Origin: Sorex araneus
Taxonomy: Eukaryota; Chordata; Mammalia; Eulipotyphla; Soricidae
Direction: 5' to 3'
Length of the DNA: 64,000 bases
Assembly (NCBI RefSeq): GCF_027595985.1
Contig: NC_073302.1
Coordinates: 171,604,034 to 171,668,033, forward strand
How positions within the stretch are numbered: position 1 is the stretch's first letter; each line of letters starts with the position of its first letter. The notes beneath the pieces were generated by a model. That model worked only from the letters and a program-made list of their open reading frames with translations, was not told the origin of the DNA and made no database searches. Position numbers and translations under genes: made by a program. This document shows positions 9,901-23,000 of this stretch, one piece after another.

Positions 9901-12900
9901 CCCAACCCTCTCCTTGCCTCTATGGCAGACAATTTCCCCCATACTCTCTCTCTACTTTTGGGCATGATGGTTTGCAATATAGATACTGAGAGGCTATCAT
10001 GTTTAGTCCTTTATCTACTTTCAGCAACATCTCCCATCCTAAACGATCCCCCCAACCATCATTGACTTAGTGGTCTCTTCTCTATCCCTGCTGCCCTCTG
10101 CCCCAGCTCATGAGCACTCATACTTCTTTTTAATCTTTTTGATATTTTTTTTTTAAGTTTTTGGGCCACAACTGGCAGTGCTCAGGACTTACTCCTGGCT
10201 CTGCATTCAGGGATTATGGCTGGCAGTGCTCAGGTGGTGGGGTGGGGGCTATGTGTGGTGCTGGGATCAAGCCCAGGTCAGTGGCATGCAAGGCAAGCAC
10301 CCTTTTCACCGTACTATCGCTTGAGTCCTAATTCTTAAGATCACATTGAAGCCTTTGCTACTTGTGACTTTCGGGATTAGCATTAAAGAAAATAACTTTC
10401 TGCCTCAGTAATGCAATCAATCTAAAATATCTTTTTTCCAGGATGGAAGACTAACATTTTACCCAGGAAATCGGGTAGTGAAACTTCCTTTCATCAACTT
10501 CATGAAAGCACATGGCACTTTGTTTGTGAATGCCTACACTAACTCTCCGATCTGTTGCCCATCACGTGCAGGTATGAACACACTGAGATTAGTTAGTATG
10601 TAAAAAGTAGCCACACTCTTAAATATGTTCACAATCAGATTGTGGGGCTCTCAGTTGTCTGAGAAGCTTGCTGGGAGGGACCTCCTTTAGTTTTAGTGCT
10701 GGCGCACACTCATGCTCATTTGAGTCACTGTCTCAGCACCCACATCCTTGCTGCATGACTAGAAATTGCCACATACTAAGAGTGACTGGCGCTAAGCAGC
10801 CGGGCACCGGAGAGCTGACAAAGATCAAACTCACAGCCTCTCACACCCAAGACAGGTCCTAAACTAAACCAAATCTCCCAACCCCTAGTTTCGTTCTTTT
10901 GCGTAACTTTCCAGGTTTTTCATCCTCATTTTTGGAAGAGTTTCTTTTCTGCTTAATGGCCTTGGATACTTTGTTATAAATTAAATGTTAATAAATGTGT
11001 GGGTTTATTTCTGGACTTTCATTCCATTCTGTTGATCCCTATGTCTTTGTTTATTCTATTGCCATATAGTTTTTTTTCTTTTGGGGGGGAAGCCACACCC
11101 AGCAGACTCAAGGCTGACTCCTGGCTTTGTGCTCAGGAGTTACTCCAGGTAGGGTTCAGTGGTCTATATGGGATGTCAGGGATCAAACCTGGGTTGACTG
11201 ATCCTTTCTACTTTTAAATAAACTTTTCTAATTTCCAACTCTGAGCATCTCTATTAGTCAATATTTTCATTCTTTTTTTTTTTCTTTTGGGTCACACCCA
11301 GCAATGCTCAGGGGTTACTCCTGGCTCTGCACTCAGGAATTACTCCTGGCAGTGCCAGGGGACCATATTGGATGCTGGGAATCAAACCTGGGTCAGCCAC
11401 TTACAAGGCAAATGCCCTACCCGCTGTGCTGTCACTCCAGCCCCCAATAACATTTTATGGTATGTTTTCCTATTATCTGACAGTGATAATTTTACTTCCT
11501 TCCCAGTCTGGATTCATTTTATTTTCTGTTATCTAATTCTACTGGCTAAAACCTTTAATTATAACTTAAATATAAAGGGTGAAAGTTGTATTCTCATTTG
11601 TCTTGGGTATTTTTGTATTTTCTTTTGTTTTCTTTATTGACCCACTGTTTGTTCAAAGCATGTTGTTTACATAGCCACATATTGGTGAATTTTTTAGCTT
11701 TCTTCTATAGTTTTGCTTTGGGGACACACCCACCTGTGCTCAGGGCTTACTCTAGGCTCTGCACTCAGGGATCACTCCTAGGGAATTGGGAAACCACAAG
11801 AAGGGGCCAGGGTTTGAACAGGGGTCAACCACATGCAAGGCAAGCCCCTACTTGCTGTGCTATCTATCTCTCTAGACTCACTAGGTTTCTTATAATTAAA
11901 TTTTAGTTCAGGGTTTTGGGGGGAGGAATGGAGGTCATGACTGGCAATACTCAGGGCTTATTCATGGCTCTGTGCTCAAGCTTCTGTCCTGGCAATGCTT
12001 GGGAGATCATATGTGGTGCCAGGATCAAATTAGAGTTGGCCATGTGCAAGGCAGGTGCCTTAGCATTGTACAATATTCCAGCCTCTTGAATTTTCATTTT
12101 ATATCTTGTGATCCAAAAGAATGCTTGATTGTGATGTTAATTTCTCAAGTTCATTATTTTGTTGCCTAATATATGATCTTTCCTGGAGAATGTTTCATGG
12201 GAGATCAGGAAGAATGTGTTTTTCCTTTTGCCTTTGGATGGAATGTTCTGTAAATGTCTGTGAGGTCCATCTGGTCTAACATGTAAGTTAGCCGAATGTT
12301 TATTGATTTTTATGACTGGATTATCTACCTCCTATAGAAAGTAGAATATGAAGATCCCAAGTATTATTGTTTTACTGTCTGTTTCTCTTTTCAGTTCTCT
12401 TAATCTTTAAAGAAAGATTAATTTTGTAAACAGTGAGAATTATAAAAAATGAAAGATACATAGCACAGCTATTTTTTGGAAAGTCAACACAAAGACAAGA
12501 AATAGTAAAAAAATCCTTGATGATAATGGGAAAATGAAAGCTGTACTTCAGTTGACTGATTTAAAAAATTAACCAGTAAATACTCAGTGATTATTTCAAT
12601 GATTAAAAATGATTCTAAAATTAGACAAGCTTATGCAGGGCTGGGAGTTACTGGTGCCCACTCAAGTAAATCGACGAACAATGGGATGACTGTGATACTG
12701 ACTGTGATAACTTAATAGCAGCTGCATTTGTCTTAAGCAAGTTAACCTGTAAGCCTCAGAGATTCACCTGTAAAATGGAAATAATCACTCCTTGCCATTT
12801 TTTCCTTGATAAAATGAAATAAAAATGAAGTGTTTGGTAAAGCAATAGTAATACAGATATGTTTATTCCAACATATGAGCCTAAACCAGTAGGGTTTTTT

Positions 12901-15900
12901 TTTTTCTCTTGGTGTAATTATCAGTTAAAACAAACTGTTAAGCTTTATACTTGTCCTAGTTTCTTTCATTTTTCCCACCAGCACTCTGGAGTGGTCTCTT
13001 CACACACATCACCAAATCTTGGAATAATTTTAAGGGTCTGGATCCAAATTATACAACATGGATGGATGTCATGGAGAAGTATGGCTACCGGACACAAAGA
13101 TTTGGAAAACTGGACTATACTACAGGACATCACTCTCTCAGGTAAAAAAATTAAAACAATTCTAATAGGTTGCTTGCTGCTATAGCATAGACATATATCC
13201 TATTTGACTTTTTTCTACAATGCTGAATGCAAACCTTTTCATTTTTCCATTGTGTTAGTTTAACTATAACTTTGAACTTTCTTCACTCTTCTTAAAATAT
13301 TAAAAGTTGCTGGAGTTGGAGATTACAAGGGGTAAGGCGCCTGTACCCTATTCAGTTCCCAGCACCACAGGATGGTCCCCAAGCACAGTGCCAGGAGTAA
13401 GTCCTGAACACTGCCGGATATGGCCCAACCAGTCCTATCATAAAAGGAATTAAAATATAAAAATTGTTTACCATAAAAGGAATTAAAGCATTGAAAATGG
13501 GTTACATAGCCTGGAGTGATAATACAGGGGTTAATGTACATGCCTTGCATGTGTCAAACCCCAGTTTCATTCCTGGTGCCACATATGGTCCCCCGAAGCA
13601 CTGCCAGGAATGATGCCTGATTGCAGAGTCAAGAGTGTGTCCTGAGCACAGCTGGGAATGACAAAAAAAAAAAAAATCAAGTTGCTAATTTTTAGTTTTG
13701 TTTTTTAAACCATCAAAGATCTACAATAATGTCTATAAAATAGTTTATAACTTATTTTCAATTTATTCTTTAATGGTTACTCTGTTATTAATTTTCCAGT
13801 CTACTTTTAAAACCTTCTTATGATTTGTTTTTGTCATATCTCTCCAAATGAGTTGATTGTAATTTTTTTTCTTTCATTTTACCAAGTTCTCAAAAAAACA
13901 GGCAGCCAGGTAGAAATAGAGATAGAGAGGCAGAATGCCTCTTATTTACTGCTAGCCTTCAGTAGTATAATCTTGAACATGATGCCAAAGCTAAGTGAAC
14001 TTTGTTGTGAGAATGAAATAACTTAACCGCAGGCCTGAGAGTGCTATCTGTTGAAAAGCCTTTTTTGGGGGGTTTTTTTTGGTTTTTTGTTTGTTTGTTT
14101 GTTTTTTGGCTTTTTGGGTCACACCCAGCTGTGCACAGGGGTTACTCCTGCTCTGCACTTAGGAATTACTCCTGGCAGTGCTCGTCCTGGCAGTGCTCGG
14201 GGAACCATATGGGATGCTGGGAATCGAACCTGGGTCGGCCATGTGCAAGGCAAACGCCCTACCCGCTGTGCTATCGCTCCAGCCCCTGAAAAGCCTGTTT
14301 TTAAGGTTGACCTTTGACTGACATTTGGGAGCTTGAATTTCAGGAGTGCTCCAGAAACTTGAACAATAACAGATATTTTAGGTTTATACTTACTTTCAGT
14401 TTTTAATAGACTCTCCTGATAGGCAACTTTTCACATGAGTTACCAGTTTGATGCTGAACGAATTTGGTGTACATTGGAACTCTCAGGGGGAACCCCTCCT
14501 CTGGCTTCCACTGGACTTAACCAGAGCTGCGTATGTCTTTGAGTTTGCTGTGTGCCCTTTTCACTGAAATATACCGTGGCCATGACTATAACAATATGCT
14601 ACCACGGGTAGCTTGCCAGGTTCTGCTGTGCAGGCAGGATATTCTTGGTAGCTTTCCCAGTTCTCCAAGAGGGACAGAAGAATCGAACCCGGATCAGCCG
14701 CGTGCAAGGCAAACGCCCTAATCGCTGTGCTATTGCTCCAGTCCGCAATGAACATAGGTGTGCTTTCAAATTAATGTTCTTGTGTTTTGTAACAATTTCT
14801 TTATCTTCTGATCATTACTTGTTGGATACTTGGGTTGTTTCCAGATCGTGGCTATTGCAAATAGTGCTGTAATGGACACAGGTATGCATAAGTCTTTTCA
14901 GATTAATGTTTTTGTGTTCTTTGGGTCTAGAAGTAAAATTACCAGATCATCTGGCAGTTATATTTTTAATTTTTGAGAAATATCTACAATGTTTTCCATA
15001 GAGGCTGAACCAGTTTATATTCCCACCAATAGAGAATGGAATTCCCTTTTTATCCACATACTCACCAGCACTTGGTTTTTTCTGGGAGATAGAGAGAGCC
15101 CCATAAAGGAAAGGGAAGACATATCTCCTGAGTTAGGAACTGCATGAGACTGCAGAATGGAGTGTCAAGGGCTTGCTTTAGAAAGACTAAACATATAAGC
15201 CTTTTCCAAAACAGGCTTTCTGTCCCAAAAAGTGTAAATTGCTAGGGCTCTGTCAAGGCATAAACACTTAGAGTTCCGATGGTCTCCATTTATGGTCCTC
15301 TAGGGCCTTGGTTCCTGCCGAATCCTCTCCTGAGAGGGTCCAGTCTTCCTGTGGGGCTGGCATCCTCAGACTGGAGCTGGCGGGTGGAGGCACGAACTGC
15401 TTTTCAGATCCCATCTTGGTTTTAAGGCTTCTTGAAATTCATTGCCCAGGGGCCTTATACTTGACTGTCTACTTTGAAACCATAATCTGAAGCTAAATAT
15501 TTTATACTCATCATTATGGTCTTAGAAATGGCACACTTAAAGCAATTGCTTCATTTTTTGAATCTTAAATGTTGATTGTTTTAGAAAGCATTAGATTCAT
15601 TTGACACTAGTACATTAATTTTCATTTTTTACAATTGTCAAAACTAGGTGTTAATTTGGAAATGTATAGATCTAGAGGCAATTCAGTTTGTAACAATCTT
15701 TTTATTTTTTTTATTAATTTATTATTTTTTAATTAGTGAGTCACAGTGAGGGTACAGTTACAGATTCACACATTTTCATGCTTGTTTTTTCCCTCATGCA
15801 ATGTTCGAGAGCCCATCCCTCCACCAGTGTCCATTCTCCACCACCAATGAACCCAGTATCCCTCCCACCCCCCAATCCCATCCCCCCCACCCCACCCCGC

Positions 15901-16988
15901 CTCTGTGGTAGGGCATTCCAATTTTGTAACAATCTTTTTAAACTATTTCTAAGATAGGACACTGTAATAAAATAATTGAGTATTATGTAAAAAAATTTTT
16001 TTAATGTTGTAAACATTTATTTTAAAAAGGCTATGGAGCAAAGAGGTAGACCCCAGACATAGAAACAAAATGTACTGGACCAAAGTCAGTGGGGAGGGGA
16101 GAAGGGCTGGTTCTTCCCCCCATCTCATGAGGCCCCGGTGTCATATCACTGCAGTCTCATACCTGGCTATCCAATAGGCTCTGGAAAGGTGGCGGCCACC
16201 GAACCACGTTGGGGAAAAGGCGGCGTAGCACCATAGTTTAATGCTCAGTCCAGATGCATTTCTGCCCAAAGCCACTGGGTTCCGAGATTGGTTTGTGTGC
16301 CTCTGGATCATGGCCGTTCAGGAGCCGTTCGTAGAGTATTATGTAATAATTCTTAAAATGCTGACCAAAAGACTATTCTTCTTTAAGTTATTAAAGAAAA
16401 CCCCTAAGTCTGCAGTACCCATTCGGCACATACTTTGTGAGCTACCTACTATACACTCAATACTGTTTAAGATAAAGGATACTACAGTAGTGATCACAGA
16501 AATCCCTAACCTAATGGAATATAGTCTAATGTCCTCAGAAAAGAATTGAAATTCTGTTTTATCTTGTGTAGCTAAACTTTTAAAACAAATAAAATTCTTT
16601 GTCATTTTATCTTATTACCATGGTAACTGTGCATATATATATATACAAAATGCATATATGATTCGTGTATCCTAATATTTTTTTAGAGCCAAGTCATAAT
16701 TAAAAGTGTTTAATCATCTCAACAAATGCAATGTAAGGGTTTACTTCCAAATGCAAGAATTGCTATAGAAAGTATATGAATTTGACAAAGAGCAAAAGGA
16801 AATATGAGCTGCTAGCATCAAGATTCTTATTCCTCTTAGGCTTCTAGACTAGTAGCAGAAACTTTCTCAATACAACCAGAGCATCATAAGGAAGGATAGC
16901 CACCTAACTACCAGTCACACAGAACCCTCCCTCAGCCTCTTTCTTTCAATTCTGCAGCCTAATGACTGTTAATTTATAATCTAAAATA

Positions 16989-17043
<55 letters not shown>

Positions 17044-20000
17044 ATAGGTCAGTATTGTCCTCAGTGAGTTCATTTTATTCTTTTCCTTGAATAGAGACAG
17101 ACACCTATTGCTTTAATCATTTTACAAGTTTTTCAGAACCCCCTCATTATATTACTAGTATTTGCTATCTTGAACAGCTTGCCCAGTGCTGGGTACATTC
17201 TCAGCCTGTTCCTTCATGACCATGGGAGAGTCTCCTGTTGTTTTTTTGTTTTGTTTCAGTTCTCATGATTAGTAAGTTTCTAATGTGAAGAAGCCCCCAG
17301 AATTGTCTTTAGATTACTATCTGTCATCACTCCTACATCAGTTCCTTGTGACATCTGAGAAGACTGAACCTTTAATGAGACTTAATATAGTCTGGGCGTT
17401 TATGTGGCTGAGTCTAAAAGTTGTCTTCCATACTCCATGTGTATATTTATCTTAGTCACTTTTTAAGCATTTTTCATACTTCACAATTAGTTTTTTACAA
17501 CAATGCACCTGTGTTTTTCCCCCTTAGTAATCGTGTAGAAGCATGGACAAGAGATGTTCCATTCTTACTAAGACAAGAAGGGAGACCTATGATTAATCTT
17601 ACCCCCCAAAAGACAAAAGTAAGAGTCATGAAAAAGGACTGGATGAATACAGACAGAGCAGTAAATTGGCTAAGAAAGGAAGCAAAAAATTATACTCAAC
17701 CATTTGTTCTGTACTTGGGGTTAAATTTACCACACCCTTATCCTTCACCATCTTCAGGAGAAAATTTTGGATCTTCAACATTTCGCACATCTTCTTACTG
17801 GCTTAAAAAGGTAAGTACAGAACCCCTGAGATAGTATAGTGGGTAGGGCACTTCCTTGCACAAGGCTAACTCAGCTCTGATCACTGGAGCCACATAGTGT
17901 TCCCTGGGCCCCAGCAGGAGTGATCCCTGAGCCAGGAGCAGGGCCCTGAGTACCAGCAGGTGTGCCACCCCCCTCAGAAAAAGGTAAGCGCCCTATGCAT
18001 GTCCCAGAGTGAAAATTGAACATTTTATCTGTATGTTATTGGTCTGATAATGTTTACTGCTTCTTTTGTTGTCACTTTTTAAGAACAATTAGAAAAATCA
18101 AATATTCTCATTAAATCAAATTGAGCCAAATTAATAGAAGCTAAAGGTTTGATTTTACAGAAATAAAATATGCTAAAATTCAGAAAACTACTGCTGAGTT
18201 GTACATTTGAATATAATATGCCATTCAGAAAGAGAGAGAGAGCCAAGGAGATGGCACACGTGGCAGAGCCCAGCCTCGCATGCGCAAGGCCAAGTTCAGT
18301 CCCCGGCACCAGCGCTGTTGGCCCTGGCCCTGCTGTCCCTCGAGGCCTGAGCAGCACTGCACTGACCCCAAACCAACAGCCCACACTCAGGCCTAGCATC
18401 TCCTCCACTGCAGGCAGAGGTCAGATCTCCCTAAGACATCATTGATGTGAAGATTTTGTCATTATCACTTCCTCTGGGACATGTTCATTCTTTCCTTCTC
18501 TATGTCATTTATATCAATAAGTGTGTTTTGGGCTGGAGAAATAGTACAGCGGTTATGGCATTTGCCTCACATGTTACCGATCTGGGTTTGATATATGGTC
18601 CCCCAGTCCCTGCCCGCGATGATCCGTAAGCAAGGAGCGAGCCCTAAGCTCTCTCAGGTTCAGAAACCAAAAATAAATGTGTCCTCACTAAATTCCCCTG
18701 GTTGCATCTCCCTCGGGTGCTGCAGTGTTGACATGTCCATCACCTATTACCAGTTAAGATTTGATTCACTTCCAGCATTGCCACTTCTCATTTGTTTACT
18801 GTACTTTCATTGTTGTTGACCAGTTCTCTGTCTGTCTGTATGACTATCTCTGTCTCTCTCACTTCTCTCTTATTTTGAGACACATGCTGTGATACTCAGG
18901 GCTTACTCCTGGCTCTGTACGCAGGGATCACTCTTGACAGTGCTCAGCGTAACATGCGCAGTGCCAGGGATTGAACCTGGCAGCCACCTACAAGGCAAGC
19001 GCTTTACCCATTGTTCTCTCTCTTAGTCTCTGTCTCTCTCTGGTCTTCAGTAGTCTTCTTTGGTAGTCCATTTTGTAAACTGTCGTGTGGGTTTATCACT
19101 GGGAGACAAGGAAACAGCACAACTATCCACTGCATCATGAGTGTACAAAACAGGAGAGGTATAGATGATGTGCGTGGTCTCTGCATTACCCATCCATAAC
19201 CTGTAGAGGAGTCTGTAAAGAGGTAGCAGCCTCTGGATGTGAAAGACTGTTTGCAGTGTGTCAGTCAGTACACCCTGGTCAGTGAAATGCGCACTCCACT
19301 GTTGACGGGTGCTGTTACTGAGCCAAACTGTGGTCACTGGGTCCCACAAATATCTGAGCCATGCAAAGCAGGGACTGCCTGTGGTTTGCTTGTGAGTTTT
19401 TTTTTTTTATTTGAGGGTACCAGAGGTCAAACTCAGGACCTAACATAAAAGGTATGAGCTCTAAGGCAGAAATATGCCCTGGCCCCGACTGCCTGTGTTT
19501 TAAAATAGATCAGATCAGAGCAATAGTACGGTGGATACAGACCTCACCTGGGTTCAACCCCCGGCACCCCTTATGCTCCCTCAGATCCTTTCAGGAGTGA
19601 TCACTACAGATCCTTTCAGGAGTGATCACTAAACACAGAGCCAAGAGTAAGCCCTGGCTGGGTATACGCTATGCCACCAAAAACAATAATAAATTAAATA
19701 TGTTACCATAAATCAAATATTTCTTCATAAATGCTATTTAGTATACTGTGTTATAAGTATACACAGGGAAATAATGTCAACATTTTAGATTATTCATGTC
19801 TTCTTAAAATTCTAATTTGACTCTTTCTTTAAAAAATTGTCTGGCGTTAGTATCAATCTAATGATATGAGTCAAGTAAGTTGTAACTAAATAGTATGTAG
19901 ATATTTGAAGTTTTGAAAGTTACTACCTAAAGGATATGTGTGTGACTTTTCTCTTAATTGTCACTGTCACTGTCATCCCGTTGCTCATCGATTTGTTCGA

Positions 20001-23000
20001 TAATATTAATAAATCTCTCATTATGAGACTTATTGTTACTGTTTTTGGCGTATCCAATACGCCACGGGTAGCTTGCCAGGCTCTGCCATGTGGGCGGGAT
20101 ACTCTTGGAAGCTTGCTGGGCTCTCCGAGAGGGGTGGAGGAATCGAATGCGGGTCAGTCGAGTGAAAGGCGAATGCCCTACTGCTGTGCTATTGCTCCAG
20201 CCCTTCTCTTAATTACATTCACCAAAAACCATAAGCATTTATATGTATTAAACAGTTTTTTAAAACAAACATTTGACCAACTTACTGGGTTATACTGTAT
20301 TTGTTGGTAGAACTACCGTGAAAAAAAAGTCTTAAGATTTTAGGTTGTTGATTCTGAAGTTTTTAATTGCTCACACAGTCGTTTAAAGTACTTAGGCTTT
20401 CTAACAGAATATAAAATATAGTTCATGCTTTTTATTGACATGATTAAGTTTTAAAACAATTTCATAACCGTATTACTATACAAACTTTGATATTCTATGT
20501 TGTTACAGACATTTTAGCAATTTAATTTTTATTTATATATCTGTATATTTGCCTTTTTCTTTGTATAACTCATTGCAGTATTTTCTGTCTTATGTAATCA
20601 GACACTGCTGATTTGCCATATATATTTACTGGATCCTTCTCCTTTGTTTTTCTTCCTTTTCTAGGTGTCTTTTGATGATATCAAAATTCCAAAGTGGTCA
20701 CCACTGTCAGAAATGCACCCTGTAGATTATTATTCTTCTTACACAAAAAATTGCACTGGGAAATTTACAAAAGAAGAAATTAAAAATATTAGAGCATTTT
20801 ATTATGCTATGTGTGCTGAGACAGACGCCATGCTTGGTAGGTGGTATAATTAATAAGCAGTTACATGAAGAAAAGTCTAATGTTTTCCAACAGTCCGTGG
20901 TCGTGCTGGTTGGTGACCTCTATAACATCCTCAGATAACTTTTTACCATTCTTGCTTAGCTATTTTGTGTTTAAAATGATAAGATGCTTGATAATTTTGA
21001 ATTATTAATAGTAAAATGAGAGTATTTTCTATATTAATTATTCATTGAGTAAATGAATGAGTAAATGTTATTCAAATGAGTAAATGTTCTTTTTTTATTC
21101 ATTTGAGGGATCTCCCAAGCAGTAAGTACTCAAGGATCTTAGGAGCTGATCCTAGTGATTCATGGACAAGATCAGTATTATGTAGAGCTGAAGAATGCAG
21201 CGCTATTCACCCTCATAATGCTAGGGACCACCTGGTCACACAGCAGAGCTCAGGGACCATCAGGGCCACATCTGGAAGTGCTGAGGTTGCAGTGGGGAGC
21301 TTGCAATGCGAGAGGTAGAACAAATGTCAGTTGAATGCAAGGCATAGGCATACACATTAACCCTTGTAATATCTTCCCAGTCCTGAAATTTGTTTGTCTA
21401 TAAGGAGTCTTTTTTACCAGTTCCAACCCATTCCAACCCAGAATTGATATTCAACTAAACACACATCACATACCACTGTAAGGCAGTTTAGTTTCTGGGA
21501 GATGAGACACTTTAGTTATAGGGTCTCATTACTTCTGCCAAATTTGTAATAACCATAAAACAAAACCTTTCTTTATTTATTTTCCTTTCTTGCCCCTGTA
21601 TTTCTTTCCTCTTTTTGATTTTTCTCTAAGGCACTATGATTTACAAAATTGTTCCTTAGAGTTGTTTCAGGCATACAGCCTTTCAACACCAGTCCACCAC
21701 CATTTCTCCTTCTGTCCATCAATATCCCTAACACGTCTTGAAAAATTGGTTTCAAGGCTGTGAATTTCATAAGCTCTTTCCTTTCCATGAAGCCTTTGTC
21801 TTTCCATCTAGCTGTATCAAGGCTTACCTAAATTTGGTCAGTTTCCCCTATGTATGTTCTGGTCCATGATGTTATCGAGGGTGGCACTGAAGAGTTTTGG
21901 TGAAATGATATCACCCTGCCGAACCCCTCTCTTTCTGTCAATGATCACTTCCTTTTAGAATGATGAGATCCTGATAGTGAATCTATAATACAGCTCATGG
22001 AGGATCTTGATGTACTGAGTTTGAACGCCCCGTCTGGCTAAGGCTTTGATGACTGCTTCAGTCTCAACAGAGTAGAAGGCCTTCTTTAAAATCGATGAAC
22101 GTTAGACAGAGCAGCATCTTGAACTCTCACGAAACTTTAATGAATTTGGTCATTGTGTGGATATGGTCGATCGTGCTGAATCCTTTTCGGAAATCAGCTT
22201 GCTTGCATGGTTGTCCTTCATCTAGTGCTCTGCATATTTTATTCAGGATGACTCGAGTGAACAACTTGTAGACGACAGACAGCAGGCAGATTGGGCGATA
22301 GTTGCCGATGTCATGGATGTCTCCCTTATTGTACAACAGAACGGTCCTGCTGGTTTTCCATTGGGACGGGACCTTGCATTCAGACAGGTAGCGTGTGAAG
22401 AGCTGAGCCAGTGTATTGACGAGTACTGGCAGCAGATTCTTCAGGTGTTCGGGTCTAACCTTGTCCGGACTAGGTACCATACGTGTCTTTACCGACAAAA
22501 TGACATGTCGGATTTCGGAAGGGAGGATGTTGGGAACGACATATCTATCCTGCAGAATTTGGTATGTGGGCAGGTGGACGTGGCTGTTGAAGAGATCCGA
22601 CATAATCCTCTCAGTTGCCCTTCTGGAAGATGTGATAGATCCATCAGGACGTCGGAGGGCAGTCATGTTGGTCTTGTAGTTGGTGAAGGACAGGCGAGCA
22701 TTGCGAATACTTTTTCCGGCTTTTGCCGCATGGGCCAACACTGCTGCTCTTCTGTCTTTGAGGTCTTCCTTTATCGCTTCTCTGCACAGCTTTTCAAGCT
22801 CGGACGTTAGCTTGTTGTTGCCTGAGGCTCATATCAAACCACCTTGGCGAATGAGCTCAAGAGTTTCTGAAGACAGGAGTCTGTTTATGGCTTTCCCACT
22901 CCCAGCATTTTTTGCGCAGTCATGGAGGTGCTGAACCAGTGGATCGTATCCCTCATCGATGTTGTCAACAACGGCATCTTCCCACATTGCCGCAATAGTG

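Larger units (their letters stand above)
6913..10441 (+). other. ARSK: ARSK intron 1
   Basis: GT-AG intron of about 3.5 kb. It holds SINEs, an L1 3' end in each orientation and otherwise unique AT-rich DNA (7,080-7,470 and 8,570-9,120 show nothing recognisable). Confidence 0.9.
10890..12440 (-). mobile_element. L1 ORF2 remnant (-), broken by four SINEs
   Basis: Segments at 10,900-11,075, 11,208-11,271, 11,445-11,710 and 12,100-12,440 read as the reverse complement of the L1 ORF2 reverse-transcriptase region in consecutive order (for example CATTCTGTTGATCCCTATGTCT, then TTTTACTTCCTTCCCAGTCTGGA, then CTTATTGTTTTACTGTCTGTTTCTC-like text). Old and without a surviving frame. Confidence 0.65.
10572..12981 (+). 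other. ARSK: ARSK intron 2
   Basis: About 2.4 kb, largely an antisense L1 ORF2 remnant broken by four SINE insertions; 12,640-12,710 carries an RTE-type SINE tail. The remaining 10,572-10,890 and 12,440-12,640 are unremarkable. Confidence 0.9.
13142..17527 (+). other. ARSK: ARSK intron 3
   Basis: About 4.4 kb with SINEs, antisense L1 pieces, a retroposed insert with target duplication (15,978-16,346) and a CA microsatellite. Nothing further is recognised in 15,075-15,700 or 16,350-17,520. Confidence 0.9.
17811..20664 (+). other. ARSK: ARSK intron 4
   Basis: About 2.9 kb, mainly SINEs in both orientations; 20,205-20,660 is AT-rich unique sequence ending in the exon 5 polypyrimidine tract. 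Confidence 0.9.

Noticed and set aside
22313-22810. 165-codon + frame within the RTE
   Set aside because: Antisense shadow of the minus-strand reverse-transcriptase frame.
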